From: Galdieria partita
Taxonomy: Eukaryota; Rhodophyta; Bangiophyceae; Galdieriales; Galdieriaceae
DNA: 64,000 nt
Assembly (NCBI GenBank): GCA_025991245.1
Contig: BQMJ01000014.1
Coordinates: 223,642 to 287,641, forward strand
Direction: 5' to 3'
In this document: in pieces, positions 43,716 through 55,300 of the stretch
How the letters are laid out: each line of letters opens with the position of its first letter
How positions within the stretch are numbered: the first letter of the stretch is position 1
Program-made: the position numbers and the translations under genes
Notes under the pieces: model-generated
Told to the model about the DNA's origin: nothing
Databases searched by the model: none
What the model saw: only the letters and a program-made list of their open reading frames with translations

Positions 43716-45815
43716 CTATTGCCAACTTAAGAAACTGTGACGAACTCTTCGAAGTAAGTCGGGTCCAAAATCCCCAAAAAGGGGACGATCAGAAGAGAAT
43801 GCTCTTTCAAGTCCATTCAATATTTCTTTTTCAATGAGCATTTCTACATCTCTTTCACAAAGAATAACAAGTTCACAATTAGAAGGAATCGTAAAAGATT
43901 CACTTTCAATAGACATTCCACTACTGTAACAACGACTTTGATCACCCAACTCGCTTGCAACGTTGAATGCCAATTTTGTACTAACTACAATAAGCATACA
44001 ATGAATCTTATCAGGTGCGTTGGATAAACCTTGGTCATGAATAGGAACAAGAAACTTTTTAGCTTCTTCAACAATATCTGACCAGCCAATTCGTTCCGAT
44101 TTCCAACGACCTTTACACGCAACTCCCACAATAACAACTTTAGAATCAACGGGAGATTGTAATTTGAACATAATATCAGGACTATGAGAATTGGCGTTTA
44201 CTGGAATATAAACCCTGTCAAAATAAAGTGCTTCTTGAATATTCTTGTTCCATTCATTACTTCCATAAATTTTCTGTTTCTTATTTGATTCACTCCTTGA
44301 TTCAGAAACACCAACAGATCTAATGTAGTCAAGAGGTGAAGGTTCACTGATAGGAAGTTTCATTTCTTTAAATATGGCAGATAGCTGACATAACAACTCC
44401 CTAAACTCATTTCGTACTTTGGACGAAAGCATCAAAATAAGTCGGATAGCAACAATTCCTTCAAATACTCGACATCTTGAAGAGAAGAAGCAATCAACTG
44501 GCTCTAATTTGAGTGATCCAAGAAATATCTTCTCTAATATAGAGAAAGATGAAGCCTTGTTAAGATTTCTAATAAACAATTTTGGAATCAGCACTTGAAA
44601 AGTATCATGGTCAATAGGATATCGATAGAGTCCCATTTCATTAACAGCGTCAAACAAATAACATTCCGAGTTTAGTGCATCATCTACTTTGAAAGGTCTA
44701 TGATACAGAGCCATCATCAATAATATGCCAAATTCACTCTTTTTATCCTCATCTGAAGTTGACATGTGTTGTACAAACGGCTCAGAGCAATTTCTTCTAA
44801 AACCATCCTCATTCATACATGATAAGCATTCATCTTTCAACATAAAAGGCTGTCTTCTTGTTTGTACATAATTCAAAAGTATATTCACTGCACGAGTAAG
44901 CAGACCAGGGACTCCACCGGTAGATTCCAATAGTGCCTCTGCCAATTCATTTACTAAAAACGAAGAACTACATAGAATATCACAAATACGATGTTGAACT
45001 TGTCCTTTGAGAGTGCTCTTTTCAAGGAATTCAACGATATTGGAAGAGCTTAAAGGTGATAACGAAATAAAATGTAGCAACACCCTTGGTCCAAAAGCTA
45101 CAGAATTCTTAATTCTTAAACCAGTGCTTTTCCCAACAACAATAACGAATATATTGTCTCGTTTACAAAGTTGCCTAATAATACCGAAGAAGTCGTTGTA
45201 TGGAAAAACTTCACCATCTTGGGTCCTTTCCAAATCAAATTCACCGTAACTTTCGTCTAGAGCACCAATCTCATCAAACACCACAAGAAGATATTGATTG
45301 GTAGGAATGTTTAATTTATCTCGCAACAGTGCTACTAGATTTGACGGTTCCATTTCCACAGTTTCGAAGGCTTGTCTCTTTCGCATAACTGGAACACCAA
45401 TTCGAGAGCAGGCGTTCTTGACCATCAAGTAGTAGATTGCCCATTTTAGACTTCTTTCCTCAGGGTCGGTTTGTTCAAGATCTCTCAAGTCCACGTACAA
45501 CAGGGTGGAAGTTTTCAACTTTTCTAAAAACTCTTTCTTGGAAGAGTTGGAAGCAAAAGACGCAAGGGAAGTTTCACTAAACCTCCGTATCAACTCCAAA
45601 TAGTTAACACAAAAAGTAGTCTTGCCGGATCCAAACATGTGAGGCGAAAATGGGATCGTCAAACGGTAATAGGAACTGTTTGATCGACCGCTAAGTTGTT
45701 TTCGGCTTTCTTGAAGTTCGTAAAGTTCTTCTGTAACGCGGTACACATCCTCTTCACGATCTACAAAAACAGGCTTGAACGTGTCACGAGGAACCCACTT
45801 ATCACCGAACATCAT
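43716..45815 (-). CDS. Large CR/RHS-like P-loop NTPase with possible C-terminal nuclease domain
   Basis: Uninterrupted 699-aa frame; the first ATG is at 45815. Walker A is MFGSGKTTF (Gly62-Thr67), Walker B is LLVVFDEIGAL (Asp181-Glu182), and a sensor-like IFVIVVGKSTG follows. After a winged-helix-like middle, the C-terminal ~190 residues have NEWNKNIQEALYF, HSPDIMFKLQ and VIVGVACKGRW, which could be a PD-(D/E)XK-type nuclease core with Cys-Lys in place of Glu-x-Lys. This architecture (NTPase plus restriction-like nuclease) is known from Crinkler effectors and trypanosome RHS proteins; that family link is inference. The open frame of 2.1 kb in a region of eroded copies suggests it is functional. 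The codons look like the core genes. Confidence 0.65.
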   Translation of the reverse strand: MMFGDKWVPRDTFKPVFVDREEDVYRVTEELYELQESRKQLSGRSNSSYYRLTIPFSPHMFGSGKTTFCVNYLELIRRFSETSLASFASNSSKKEFLEKLKTSTLLYVDLRDLEQTDPEERSLKWAIYYLMVKNACSRIGVPVMRKRQAFETVEMEPSNLVALLRDKLNIPTNQYLLVVFDEIGALDESYGEFDLERTQDGEVFPYNDFFGIIRQLCKRDNIFVIVVGKSTGLRIKNSVAFGPRVLLHFISLSPLSSSNIVEFLEKSTLKGQVQHRICDILCSSSFLVNELAEALLESTGGVPGLLTRAVNILLNYVQTRRQPFMLKDECLSCMNEDGFRRNCSEPFVQHMSTSDEDKKSEFGILLMMALYHRPFKVDDALNSECYLFDAVNEMGLYRYPIDHDTFQVLIPKLFIRNLNKASSFSILEKIFLGSLKLEPVDCFFSSRCRVFEGIVAIRLILMLSSKVRNEFRELLCQLSAIFKEMKLPISEPSPLDYIRSVGVSESRSESNKKQKIYGSNEWNKNIQEALYFDRVYIPVNANSHSPDIMFKLQSPVDSKVVIVGVACKGRWKSERIGWSDIVEEAKKFLVPIHDQGLSNAPDKIHCMLIVVSTKLAFNVASELGDQSRCYSSGMSIESESFTIPSNCELVILCERDVEMLIEKEILNGLERAFSSDRPLFGDFGPDLLRRVRHSFLSWQ

Positions 45816-48540
45816 CGCCAAACAAAATCGGGAACAATGTGATCGGCGGTGTTTGCTGATAAATGATTTACTTACTAGGCTTCAAAGAATTTCTCGCTTA
45901 GGAAAAGATAAAAAAAACTCTAAAAATAAACTTGCTTTGGTATTGGAAGAGTCATAAACTACCTCGCATATGTTTTATTTTATGAAATACATTTAGCTTT
46001 CTCTATTCAATTCTATTTAGCACTATTTTGCTTAAGCTCTTTGTCAATAAAGCTTTCTAAAAACTTGGCTAACCTTTCGCTAAGAAACTATATGGTTTGT
46101 AACTTCCAAGGATAGCCAACGCACATCCTTATTGGCTTCTCGCAATAGTTTCATTGTTGTGGTTGCAGAACTAATGGCGAAGTAGCTTTACTGATACCCT
46201 CTTTAAAGTTTCTTTACAGAATTTTTCTTGTTCGAATTTTGACAAGAAATCTTCTGAAAATTGCATGTAGAAGTGTTTGATTCTTTTTGAGTATTCTTGA
46301 AACCTTTTATTCGTTTCGTCTTCGCCTTCAATGAATGGGCTTTAACCTTGAGTTTTATGTGGCATTTAAAGGTACATTTTCAGTCCCAATGTATGTAGTT
46401 TGCAGCTTAGAACCACTTTGAGAACTGTTGATCCTTATGTCTTGGTCTGTATGAAGGTATTTAATATCTGTAATATCGTGAAAAATCACCTAGGTAATGA
46501 GGCTCCTACTTGTCTTTGAGTTTGAATACTTGTCACTTGTTGATGTCTTGTAATAATGTTAAGAATCCTCGTTTTTACCTTCAGTCATTGAGGTCTTTAC
46601 CTATATTGGAAATTGATTCTGTGTTGATCGAACACCCTGTCGGTTTCTTTTTCGTCAGTTTGTGTCTAGTAAAGGTCTGACTTTCCAATCGGAGAGAAGA
46701 GACTGCCCTTGACAAATGAGCTGCGAACTTCAAAAGCTACTTCTGCTCTGCAAAAAAGCACACTTGGACTCAATTTGATCGTAGAAAAAGTCTTTGTGCT
46801 ATTTTTGCTTGCTTCCTTATTGCCTTTACCGGAGGATAGCACTTGGAGTGCAAAAGACCAAGAGTTCATCTTTGGTCAATTCAAAGTCAGAATTGGAAAG
46901 AAGAAACGACTTATCTAGAAAAGCTTTGTCAAGGGAGAGGATGTGCCACGATTAGAAAGTGGGAGCTTTTTGGAAAGAATTACAGTAACTTTGAGCATTC
47001 TTTGTTCTACATATAAGAATAGTGTTAAAGAGGAAATTTCTGGAATAGTAACATTGTCGACTCCTTTTGATCTGAGATAGTTGTAAATACTTATTTATCG
47101 AAAGATTTATCTCATTGAAATTAGCTAAAACATAAAGCAAACTAAATAGATCGTTTGATAAATATACAAAGTATTTTCAAGACCAAAGCAAAGGAAGAAG
47201 TATTCGCTACGAGAACAAACCTTGAACACTATGATAAGGTCGACTAGCGTATGTTGAATTGACAAAGTGCAGAGATCTTGAAAGAAGTTGTATTCGAAAC
47301 AAGTTGTCTAGTAAAGGTTTCAATGAATGAGATGAAATAAAAAAGATTGTCCAAGTATATATCAAATTTAGAGGTCATTTCCATATTGTAAGGCTCCTTT
47401 GGGAAGTGATTTGAATCCGAATTTCAAACTCGATTCATTGAGTTTGGTAAATTACACATGCTCTATCTTTTCATTTCAGTTCTTTTATCGATATTGACGA
47501 TATCTATAGATTTGTTTGCAAAGAAATGTGCATGGTGAAGGAAAGGGGAATATAACTCTTTCAATCAGTTACTACTCAAAGAAAATTTCCTGAATTATTC
47601 TGTTAATTGGTGAATTTTGCTCGGAAGATCAAGAACTCTAAAGAGAGTTGTTGGTTTTTAGGATTTTGTATACTCAAAAGACAATCAATCAACTGATTTT
47701 TTCATTCTAGTTCACGTGTCATTGAAACTCTTCTCGTCTTAAAACTTTTTCTGGTAAAAATCTGAAACTTTGGCATTATGTAAGAGAATATGGAACAGAA
47801 AGAGAATACATTCATTTTTATTCCTCGAATAGTGAAAAGTTGCAAAAAGTAACAACAAAAAAGGGCCAAGAAGTTGCATAAATAGAGATAATCATACTAT
47901 ACAAGTAGAAGCCACTTGATTCAATTATTTTTAAAAAATAAAAATTGCACAAGACAGTTATTTCATAAGAGTACATATTGAGAAGCCTACAATGTGATTC
48001 TAAGTTGAACCCTGTTGAGAATAGATAAAAAGAGACTCAAAGTTTCAACCATAACACAAAGTTCAATTTTGGGGAATTCAAGAAGACTTCCAGTGTAATA
48101 GCCATCATTATCTTCATCATAGCCATTTTAATGTCATCAACTGGAAATAATTATAGTATACTTGGAGCTTACAGAAATGATTCAACTCGAATGAACTTGG
48201 CAATCGACAATTTTAAAAGTTCTTCTGTGTAAAATGGATTCGAAACATCCTTATAAAGAAGAATTGGGTTTCGACTCAAATTCGTCTGACATAATTTCCC
48301 AGATGGATACAAATATAGTGGAATTGTAACCATAGACAGATGAGTTTTGAATCACAAGAACAATTCAACCATAGAATTCAAGCACAGAAGAAGCTAAGAA
48401 TTTACTCAATTCATTTTGTTGGAGAGTAGAATTGTGAAGTGTAAAGATTCAAGATTCAGTGAACAAAGTAACATAATTCCGCTTCAATGGAATGATACTG
48501 CCTAAAAACAAAACGATAAATTTCGACAATAATGCCTAAA
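45816..48540. other. Subtelomeric gene-free stretch
   Basis: About 2.7 kb without a supportable gene. Frames at 46666-46869 (minus) and 46709-46918 (plus) overlap each other and have no known similarity. The segment around 48020-48090 shares short blocks (TGTTGAGAATAGATAAAA, then AACACAAAGTT) with 57268-57318, so eroded repeats are present. Confidence 0.4.
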
Positions 48541-48549
48541 GCGTCAAAC

Positions 48550-49100
48550 AGTGAGTTCGAATGAGAAACTCTTCAAGACCAAACCTTGCCATCCAAGACA
48601 TGCTAGTATTGGTGGTAAACTTTCAGTGACTTGGAACTTGAGTTCCACAAAGCTTGAAAAATACTTATCTTCGGTCCATGTTCATGTTAAACGTACCTCA
48701 ACTTGGATCCTTGTTGAAAACTGCTGCTCTTCATTTTCTGGTAGGTTTATAGGCGTTTTTTACTGTGTAGAGTACTATAAAAAGAAAAGTCGGTATAAAG
48801 AGCTCCCAATTATTTTTAAGTTTGAACCCCTGCCCATATACAGTCTTGCAGTGTAACTTGGTTTTTCAAGTCCAAATATACTACAAAGTCTTATGAATTG
48901 TTGTTGTGAATCCTCTTTTGCGTCACACTCATCAAGGTCTTTTGTAGCACTCGAAGTACAGTCTGATTTGATTCTTGTATTCTTCAAACAACCAGTTCCT
49001 TTATTTGTGAGTTTATGACCATTTAAAGTCTCTTATCCAAATGGAGAGGAGAGAGGAGCATCGCGCCATAACTACAGTGCGAAATTCAAAATTGACAAAA
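48550..49100 (-). pseudogene. Decayed fragment of the CR/RHS-like NTPase family (copy A)
   Basis: Minus-strand remnants include EKPSYTARLYMGRGSNLK around 48800-48860. Aligned by eye, 48842-49110 is a diverged copy of 51645-51920: shared blocks include GTGTAACTTGGTTT, then AAGGTCTTTTGTAGCACTCG against AAGATCTTTTGTAACAGTCG, and CTCTTATCCAAATGGAGAGG against CTATTGTCCAAGTGGAGAGG. No intact frame remains. Through copy B it links to the NTPase gene at 40287-41954. Confidence 0.45.
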
Positions 49101-49849
49101 CTTCAACCCTTTCGGGTACAGAAATCATCGAACCACTTCTGTTGCTTGGTTGTTGAGTGTAAATGAATAGAAAAGCTCACAGCATTTTCCAGTTTAACAA
49201 CAAGCTTCAAGGCACTTTTAGAAATACGTAGACCATGTCTGGTAAAGTAAAAGACTATTGTAATTCTACAAAGGTAAAATCTCTATCCGCTCTTTTACAT
49301 ACAGCACTTTAACAATCAGTGTACAATTAACTTGTACCAGCTCAAATCGTTTCGCTTTTGTTGTTAAAAGACAGAAATTGGGTTGAGAACGATGCCCTGT
49401 TTTCAAAAGTTGCACTGCAAGCTGGACTCTATACCTAACTGGGATCTGCCAACGTTTTTTTTCTTTTTGAAAAGCCTTTCGGCACAAAGTATACTCCAAT
49501 TATACCACTCTTCCCGTAGTTTCAACTCTTGTATACAGAAAAATTGAGTAAAGATTGCACACACTTGAGGTCCTATGAATTGGTGATGATGGCCTTGTCA
49601 ACTACAACGGACAATTTAGCTGCTAATGGGATTTAACTGATTATTAGTTGCAATTCGGCAATCTTTTGTTGGTTCTTCTTTGGTAATCCTTTCATCTCAA
49701 GATAACGAGGTTCAGCAGCCTCACAAAGAAGATGTTGAGAACACAAACGAGTTGCTCAAATCACCTTTCCACATCCGTTGGGAATTGCTTTGGTTGGAAT
49801 GAACCGAGTGATGATGGCAGCTTTCAATCTTCCGTTGACCAACTTGAAG

Positions 49850-50620
49850 TCACCAAAGTTGCAATTTATGAGCTAGTTGACTTGGAATTATATGAAGCTT
49901 TATGATTGTTTGAGTGCTTGACCAGTTGATATGTCCATATTGTAGACAGATATTTTTCCAATGTTGGGTTTTGGCGTTGCGTTTTAGAGTATATATGGAT
50001 ACTAGGCAGCTTTGAGAGTTTTCATAGAGTGGGGTTTTCAATAGAACTGTTGTAGATGCTTCTGTATTTTTGACCAGCAAAACTCTGAGGGAACTAGAAT
50101 CGAGAGTTAGCCTAGGTACTCGCTTTAAAACGTGTTCAAGTACTCTAGATATGGTTGAAAAGTCCGTCAATGAGTTGCTGCTTTCTTTCCCTTTTTGCTT
50201 TTTTGTATGTTGGGTTTACTAGTGTAGGCAATTCTTTGTCTTGGGAAGCCACCCTTGACAACTCAGTAATGTTTCTCCAACTTGGAGTGCTCTAGTATTC
50301 CCAGAATTGTCTGTGTAGATTGTTGAGTTTTGTGAAGCACAGACTGTTTGAAACTTTGCGCTGTTCTAAATGTATTGGAGGAAATGTCCCGAGGATCTGC
50401 ATTGGTGACTGTTGTTGTCAAGGGACAAACAAGGGAAGATTCTTGCATCGATACTTACTATGTGAGTCGTGACGCTTTGCTATATGAACAGTTTTCATAT
50501 ATAGACTTATACAAAATAGAAAGAGTCAACAACTGATTCTTTATTTTCGCAATTGAATTAGACAAAATAGAATATGCGACATTTGGTCTATGTATTCAAG
50601 CTGATTGAGAAACTTGACTG
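49850..50620 (-). pseudogene. Decayed C-terminal fragment, paralogous to 38158-39100
   Basis: Short minus frames at 50170-49850 and 50448-50263 are not connected by clear splice sites. The segment 50276-50530 matches 38700-38980 in order: GTGCTCT, CCAGAATTGTC, GGTT/GATTGTTGA, TACTTACTATGTGAGTC and AGAAAGAGTCAA. It lies downstream of the NTPase fragment at 51400-51900, just as 38158-39100 lies downstream of the NTPase gene at 40287-41954. It is interpreted as the eroded tail of the same gene type. Confidence 0.45.
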
Positions 50621-51399
50621 GACTCTATCAACATACTTGCAGGCAAAATACAAATTATATACATGTGTCACTTCCAACATGTACTTAAACGTTTTCTTGA
50701 TAATTGAAATACTCGACCAGAGTGTATAAACTCAAATCTGCAAAAGTCTAAAAAGTCCTTGATACTGGTAACACAAATTTCACAGTCCTCCAAGTTGCAA
50801 ACAGGTCAGATAGACATTTATCGGCACAAGTGTTCACTCTACTTGACGAAATTTCTATATGACAACTTGGCAACTGCACACTAAATCGTTCCAAGTTGTG
50901 GGAAATACGCTCTTCTTCTTGAAAGTGGCAGATTATACTTTCTTGAAATGATTCCTATCAACTAGAGCTCAATGTTCTCCAAATCAACTTGAAGCAAGTA
51001 AATCTCCAAGGTAAATAACAAAGGTGAGTTTATCTCACTATACAATGGCGGGCTTTACTCTCAGCAGTATGTCAACGATCATTCTAACACAACGGTTCTC
51101 TTCAAATAATGCAACGTTAGAGAATCAGTAGTATTCTAGGTAAACCTTTGAGTGGAAGGTTCCCTTGGAAAGTTTTCACTAGGTACATATGAAACAATAT
51201 GGCGTGTGCACTTTTAACGGTACTCGAAGAACTCTTCAACGTCACTTTGCCCAATCTCTCTTTGTGATTGCTTTGCTTAACTGTTGCTGTAGTTGCTTTG
51301 TTACCACCTGTTTTGAAGTGGATAAAATTGTTCCTTTTTATGAAAATATAAGTAGTTGAATTTAGAGGAGAACCTTTTAGTTCGACGAAACTTTGAGGT

Positions 51400-51900
51400 T
51401 TTATGATTTCGCTCTTTTTGAAATACCAACCAAGGCGCGGTTTGGTTTGTTCGTTTCCTGCCAACGACTTGGCTTGAACCTCAAAGTCGCTTCCAAGTTC
51501 TTGTCGAATGCAACGTTGGTTCTGTTTGAGAGTTGTTGATCTTTAGTCTCTGGTCTGTTTGACGACGTTGACCCTGCGGAGTAGTGGGGAACCAGTCGGC
51601 ACAAAGGCTCCAAATAGTCTTTGACCTTGAATCCTTGTCCCACTCTAGTCTTCCAATGTAACTTGGTTTCTGAAGTTGAAATGAACTGTTATCCTGTGAA
51701 CAATAGATGAGGACTCTCTCTTGTGGAACAATTACCAAGATCTTTTGTAACAGTCGGAGTATATTCTGAGTTGATTCTCTTTGGTTCTTCACAAAAACGA
51801 TTCTTATCATTGTCAGTTTTTGTCTATTGAGAATCTATTGTCCAAGTGGAGAGGGGAGGTTGTCTCGTGGCAACTCAACTGTGCAGTTCAACTGTGAGTT
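51400..51900 (-). pseudogene. Decayed fragment of the CR/RHS-like NTPase family (copy B)
   Basis: The minus strand encodes GQGFKVKDYLEPLC at about 51640-51600, similar to GYGDVKHYLEPLGF of the NTPase gene at 40287-41954; the DNA block ACTATTTGGAGCC is identical in both. An overlapping frame gives QKPSYIGRLEWDKDSRSK, matching copy A. Frames break repeatedly and no start or Walker motif is kept. It is read as a dead paralogue. Confidence 0.5.
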
Positions 51901-52399
51901 GCTGTTTCGAAAACGGACGTGAGCAGAGTTTGTCCACCGACTTTGAAGCATCTTTACGTCGTTGTTTGCTAATCTTACTTGACGAGGTCACTTGAAGGAT
52001 GCAAATTCGAAACAAAACTTGGAAGCAAAAGAGCGTCTGATGGGAAAAACTTTCACAAAAGAGAGGCTTCGCAACTCATCGGCATAGTGTATGTTTGGAA
52101 TAGCTACCTTAGTCTTTTGTGCTCAAGTCTATAAATACTTAGCAGTTGACAGTTTGTGAGACACAGTTTTGGAAAGGATATTGTTTGAATAGTATTACTG
52201 TTAGCACTTAAATAGCCCTGTCTTTCTATTGGGAAATCACAATCAACTATACAACGTATAATTCTATAAAGAGCCTGACAAACACAAAGTATACAAACTG
52301 ACAACTGTCCACGAATTTATAAATACATCGCTCATTTTAGACACAGCGATTCTTTCAGCATATTAAATTACTCGATTGAGCAACATTCCTAGATATGTG

Positions 52400-55300
52400 C
52401 AAGATATTCCAGGATCTTCCTACGTTACAAAGCAAAAATGAGCAAGAAATGAATATTTTATTCTTGATGCCCTGTTTACTTGAACGATCGATCTTCATAC
52501 TGGTGGGTACGGTTGCCAAAATTTTATTTTCGTAGAAGTCTAGCGTCCGTGAATGAATACACGCTGAATTTCGTGACTAGTTAATTATACAAGAAGAACT
52601 CTAGCCAACATTTGGATTGTAATAATGATAAAAATGTCTGAAAGGCAAGGAATTTTTACTATTCAATTGATAATAAAAAATGTACACGACACGTACTTTC
52701 ATTTATACACAAATTAACTTGTCATTTATATACAAACGAGAAAGACTTTTAGCCAAGAAAGAAAGGCAAACACCAACTGCAATTCACAGTACAAAAAAGA
52801 CCATTATAGAAGGAAAATACAATTGATAACATCGAAGAAATCGAATCTTGGCAATTTGGATATGCTTTAACCCAATTCAGGAGAGGCGACACTCAACGTT
52901 TAGCCACTTTGAGTCACAAAGGTGTAAGCAGAGAGACTTCAAAGAATCAACGCAAATTCTTAAAACAAGATAAAGACTAGAATTGACCATTCAAGTTTTA
53001 CTAATCAGCCAATCAGAATCATTCATAATTGGACAGAGCTGGGGCCAATGCAGTAGAGCTATCACCCAACGCCAAAAAAAGAAAGTTCTCGTATCGCTTC
53101 ATAACAAAAACTTTATTATGAAGAACAACTATACAAAAATGCTTATAAGACCACAGTTTAAAAGAAAAGATTCAAACAACCCAATATCAATCAAAACAAT
53201 AAATAGAGATGCAAGACAATCGACATGAGAAGCTTTATTTATCACAGAAACTTATTGAAGACAACATGTATTTGTGAGAGTTCCACATAGAATATTCAAT
53301 TGAAAAGAGAAAAAAAAACCCAAAAATTTCTGGCAACAACAATATTAGCTCAAAACAAACTACTCAGCCAAAACAAGGACAAACACAATCAAATTTCTAA
53401 ATTACAGGAAGTCTAGGTAAAGAAAAAGTTTACGAATTTTTATATAACCCAGTGGCGAATTAAAACAATTAGGAAAACATATAAAGGCGGACCATACAAA
53501 AATTTCGGAATAAAATACATTAAAACTATAAAGTTGTCTATAATGCACAATGCTGAAATCATTTCCAATTACACTGTGATGTGAAAGAGGAAAAAGATTA
53601 ACATAAAAAACACCTAAAGTAGTATCTGGAAAATATTATATATTCAAAAACCATACACACTCAACAAGAAGAAATGCAATTTTACAAAGAAACCTCTATT
53701 CTTTACAAGAGACTAAATTAGAAAGTGCTATCTGTGAAAACAATATTAGCAAATAATATATAGAACCTTAGAAGATTGTGCTGCAAATGAAAAACTTGTT
53801 GCATTGTAGATTTTACTATTCTGAATTAGAATCCAAGCTGGGTCGTTGGGAAATCCAGTAAGAAGTTATTTGAGTTCACATGAGGGTTCATTGATTCATT
53901 TCCTCTCACTTTCCTCTATTGCCTTTGGTTGTCATGGGCTGGTTTTGCTCTACGTAGCCAATTCTCGACAAAATTCAAAAATTTTTCGAAATTTTTTTAA
54001 AGCAGATATTTGTGGAAAAAAGTTGTAGAAATTGGTTTGTATATACTAATTTGCGTTTTCTTGTTTCATATCAACTTTTTTCACGATTAGCCAAGAATAA
54101 GCTCCAACTGTCTAAAAAATGGATAGAGTGCTATTTATTTGTAAATATAAAAATAAGTAGAGGTCAAAATCAACAGAAATGGAGGAGTAAAAGAATCGAA
54201 CTTACCAAGCTTTTCTTTCATACTCCATTGTCCTCTGGAAAAGTTGAGGAAAGACCAACGATTGATTCAAAATCTCTATGGTGCATTTTTGCATACACGA
54301 CATAGTTGGAAATTCTTGAGTTAGTTTGCAAGTAGACTAGAATATTTACAAGTAGAGCTTCTCCTGCAACTTCGCAAGTGTCACAGTATTTCAAGTTGAG
54401 CCGTTAACAAAGACTGCTAGTCTCAAACTTGATCTTGTTTCCTATTAAAACGTAGAACTGAATATGTACCTCAGTAGAAGGCATTCATTTTATTTCTATT
54501 CGCCAAGTACCAATTTAAACGCTAGATAAGTATGAAAAGCAAAACGCATTGAAATTTCTTATGGTAAAAATGGAAGAAATAGAATTTCGATTGGAGGACT
54601 TCCCAAACAAAGAGTTTCAAATAGAAAATTCTAGAGAGAAGAGCTAGGAAGAAACCAAAATATTATGCAATGCATACTAAAAGACTAAAAAAGTATTTAA
54701 AGATAAGAAAACAAAGAAGAACAAATTGATTGTAAAGAAAAAGAGTGAAAGTACAATATGACCAATAACGAAAAATGCCACGCAGTGATATAATCTTCTA
54801 ATAGGTATTGCACAAAGTATTGACCAGGTAGACATAAAGCAACAAGAAAGAGGAAGAACAGCAGACATTATGGAATATTAATGTTGTCATTGTTAACTGC
54901 TTCTTTCAATTGAAAGCCTTTTCTATGGCATATGTATGATATTGTTTTTCTTTTGGTTCAATATGTATACCATCGCCAAAGTAGCATTATAGTATACAAA
55001 GATACTCACAAGATGAAATAAGGAGTATACAATGATCATAAGAAAATAAAACCCTGTTTTGCCAAATTGCTAAGTGATAGATAGGACAACATAAGGAAAA
55101 AAATAGGGCGAAACAAGGTTGTACTCTTCAAACCACTGTCAGCGAATCGAGAAAGACTCTGATACAGTAGATGGTAAATAGTACTGTTACAAAAAAAAGG
55201 AAAGCGGAGCCAATTTAGTTTTGCAAGATTTCAAGTAAATAATGAATTATGTTAGCTCCAAACCAATGAAAACGTTTCCCCAAAACAAGTACTAGAGAAA

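Noticed and set aside
46666-46918. Overlapping frames on both strands of about 67-69 codons
   Set aside because: They mirror each other in opposite strands, show no recognisable domain and have no splice partners.
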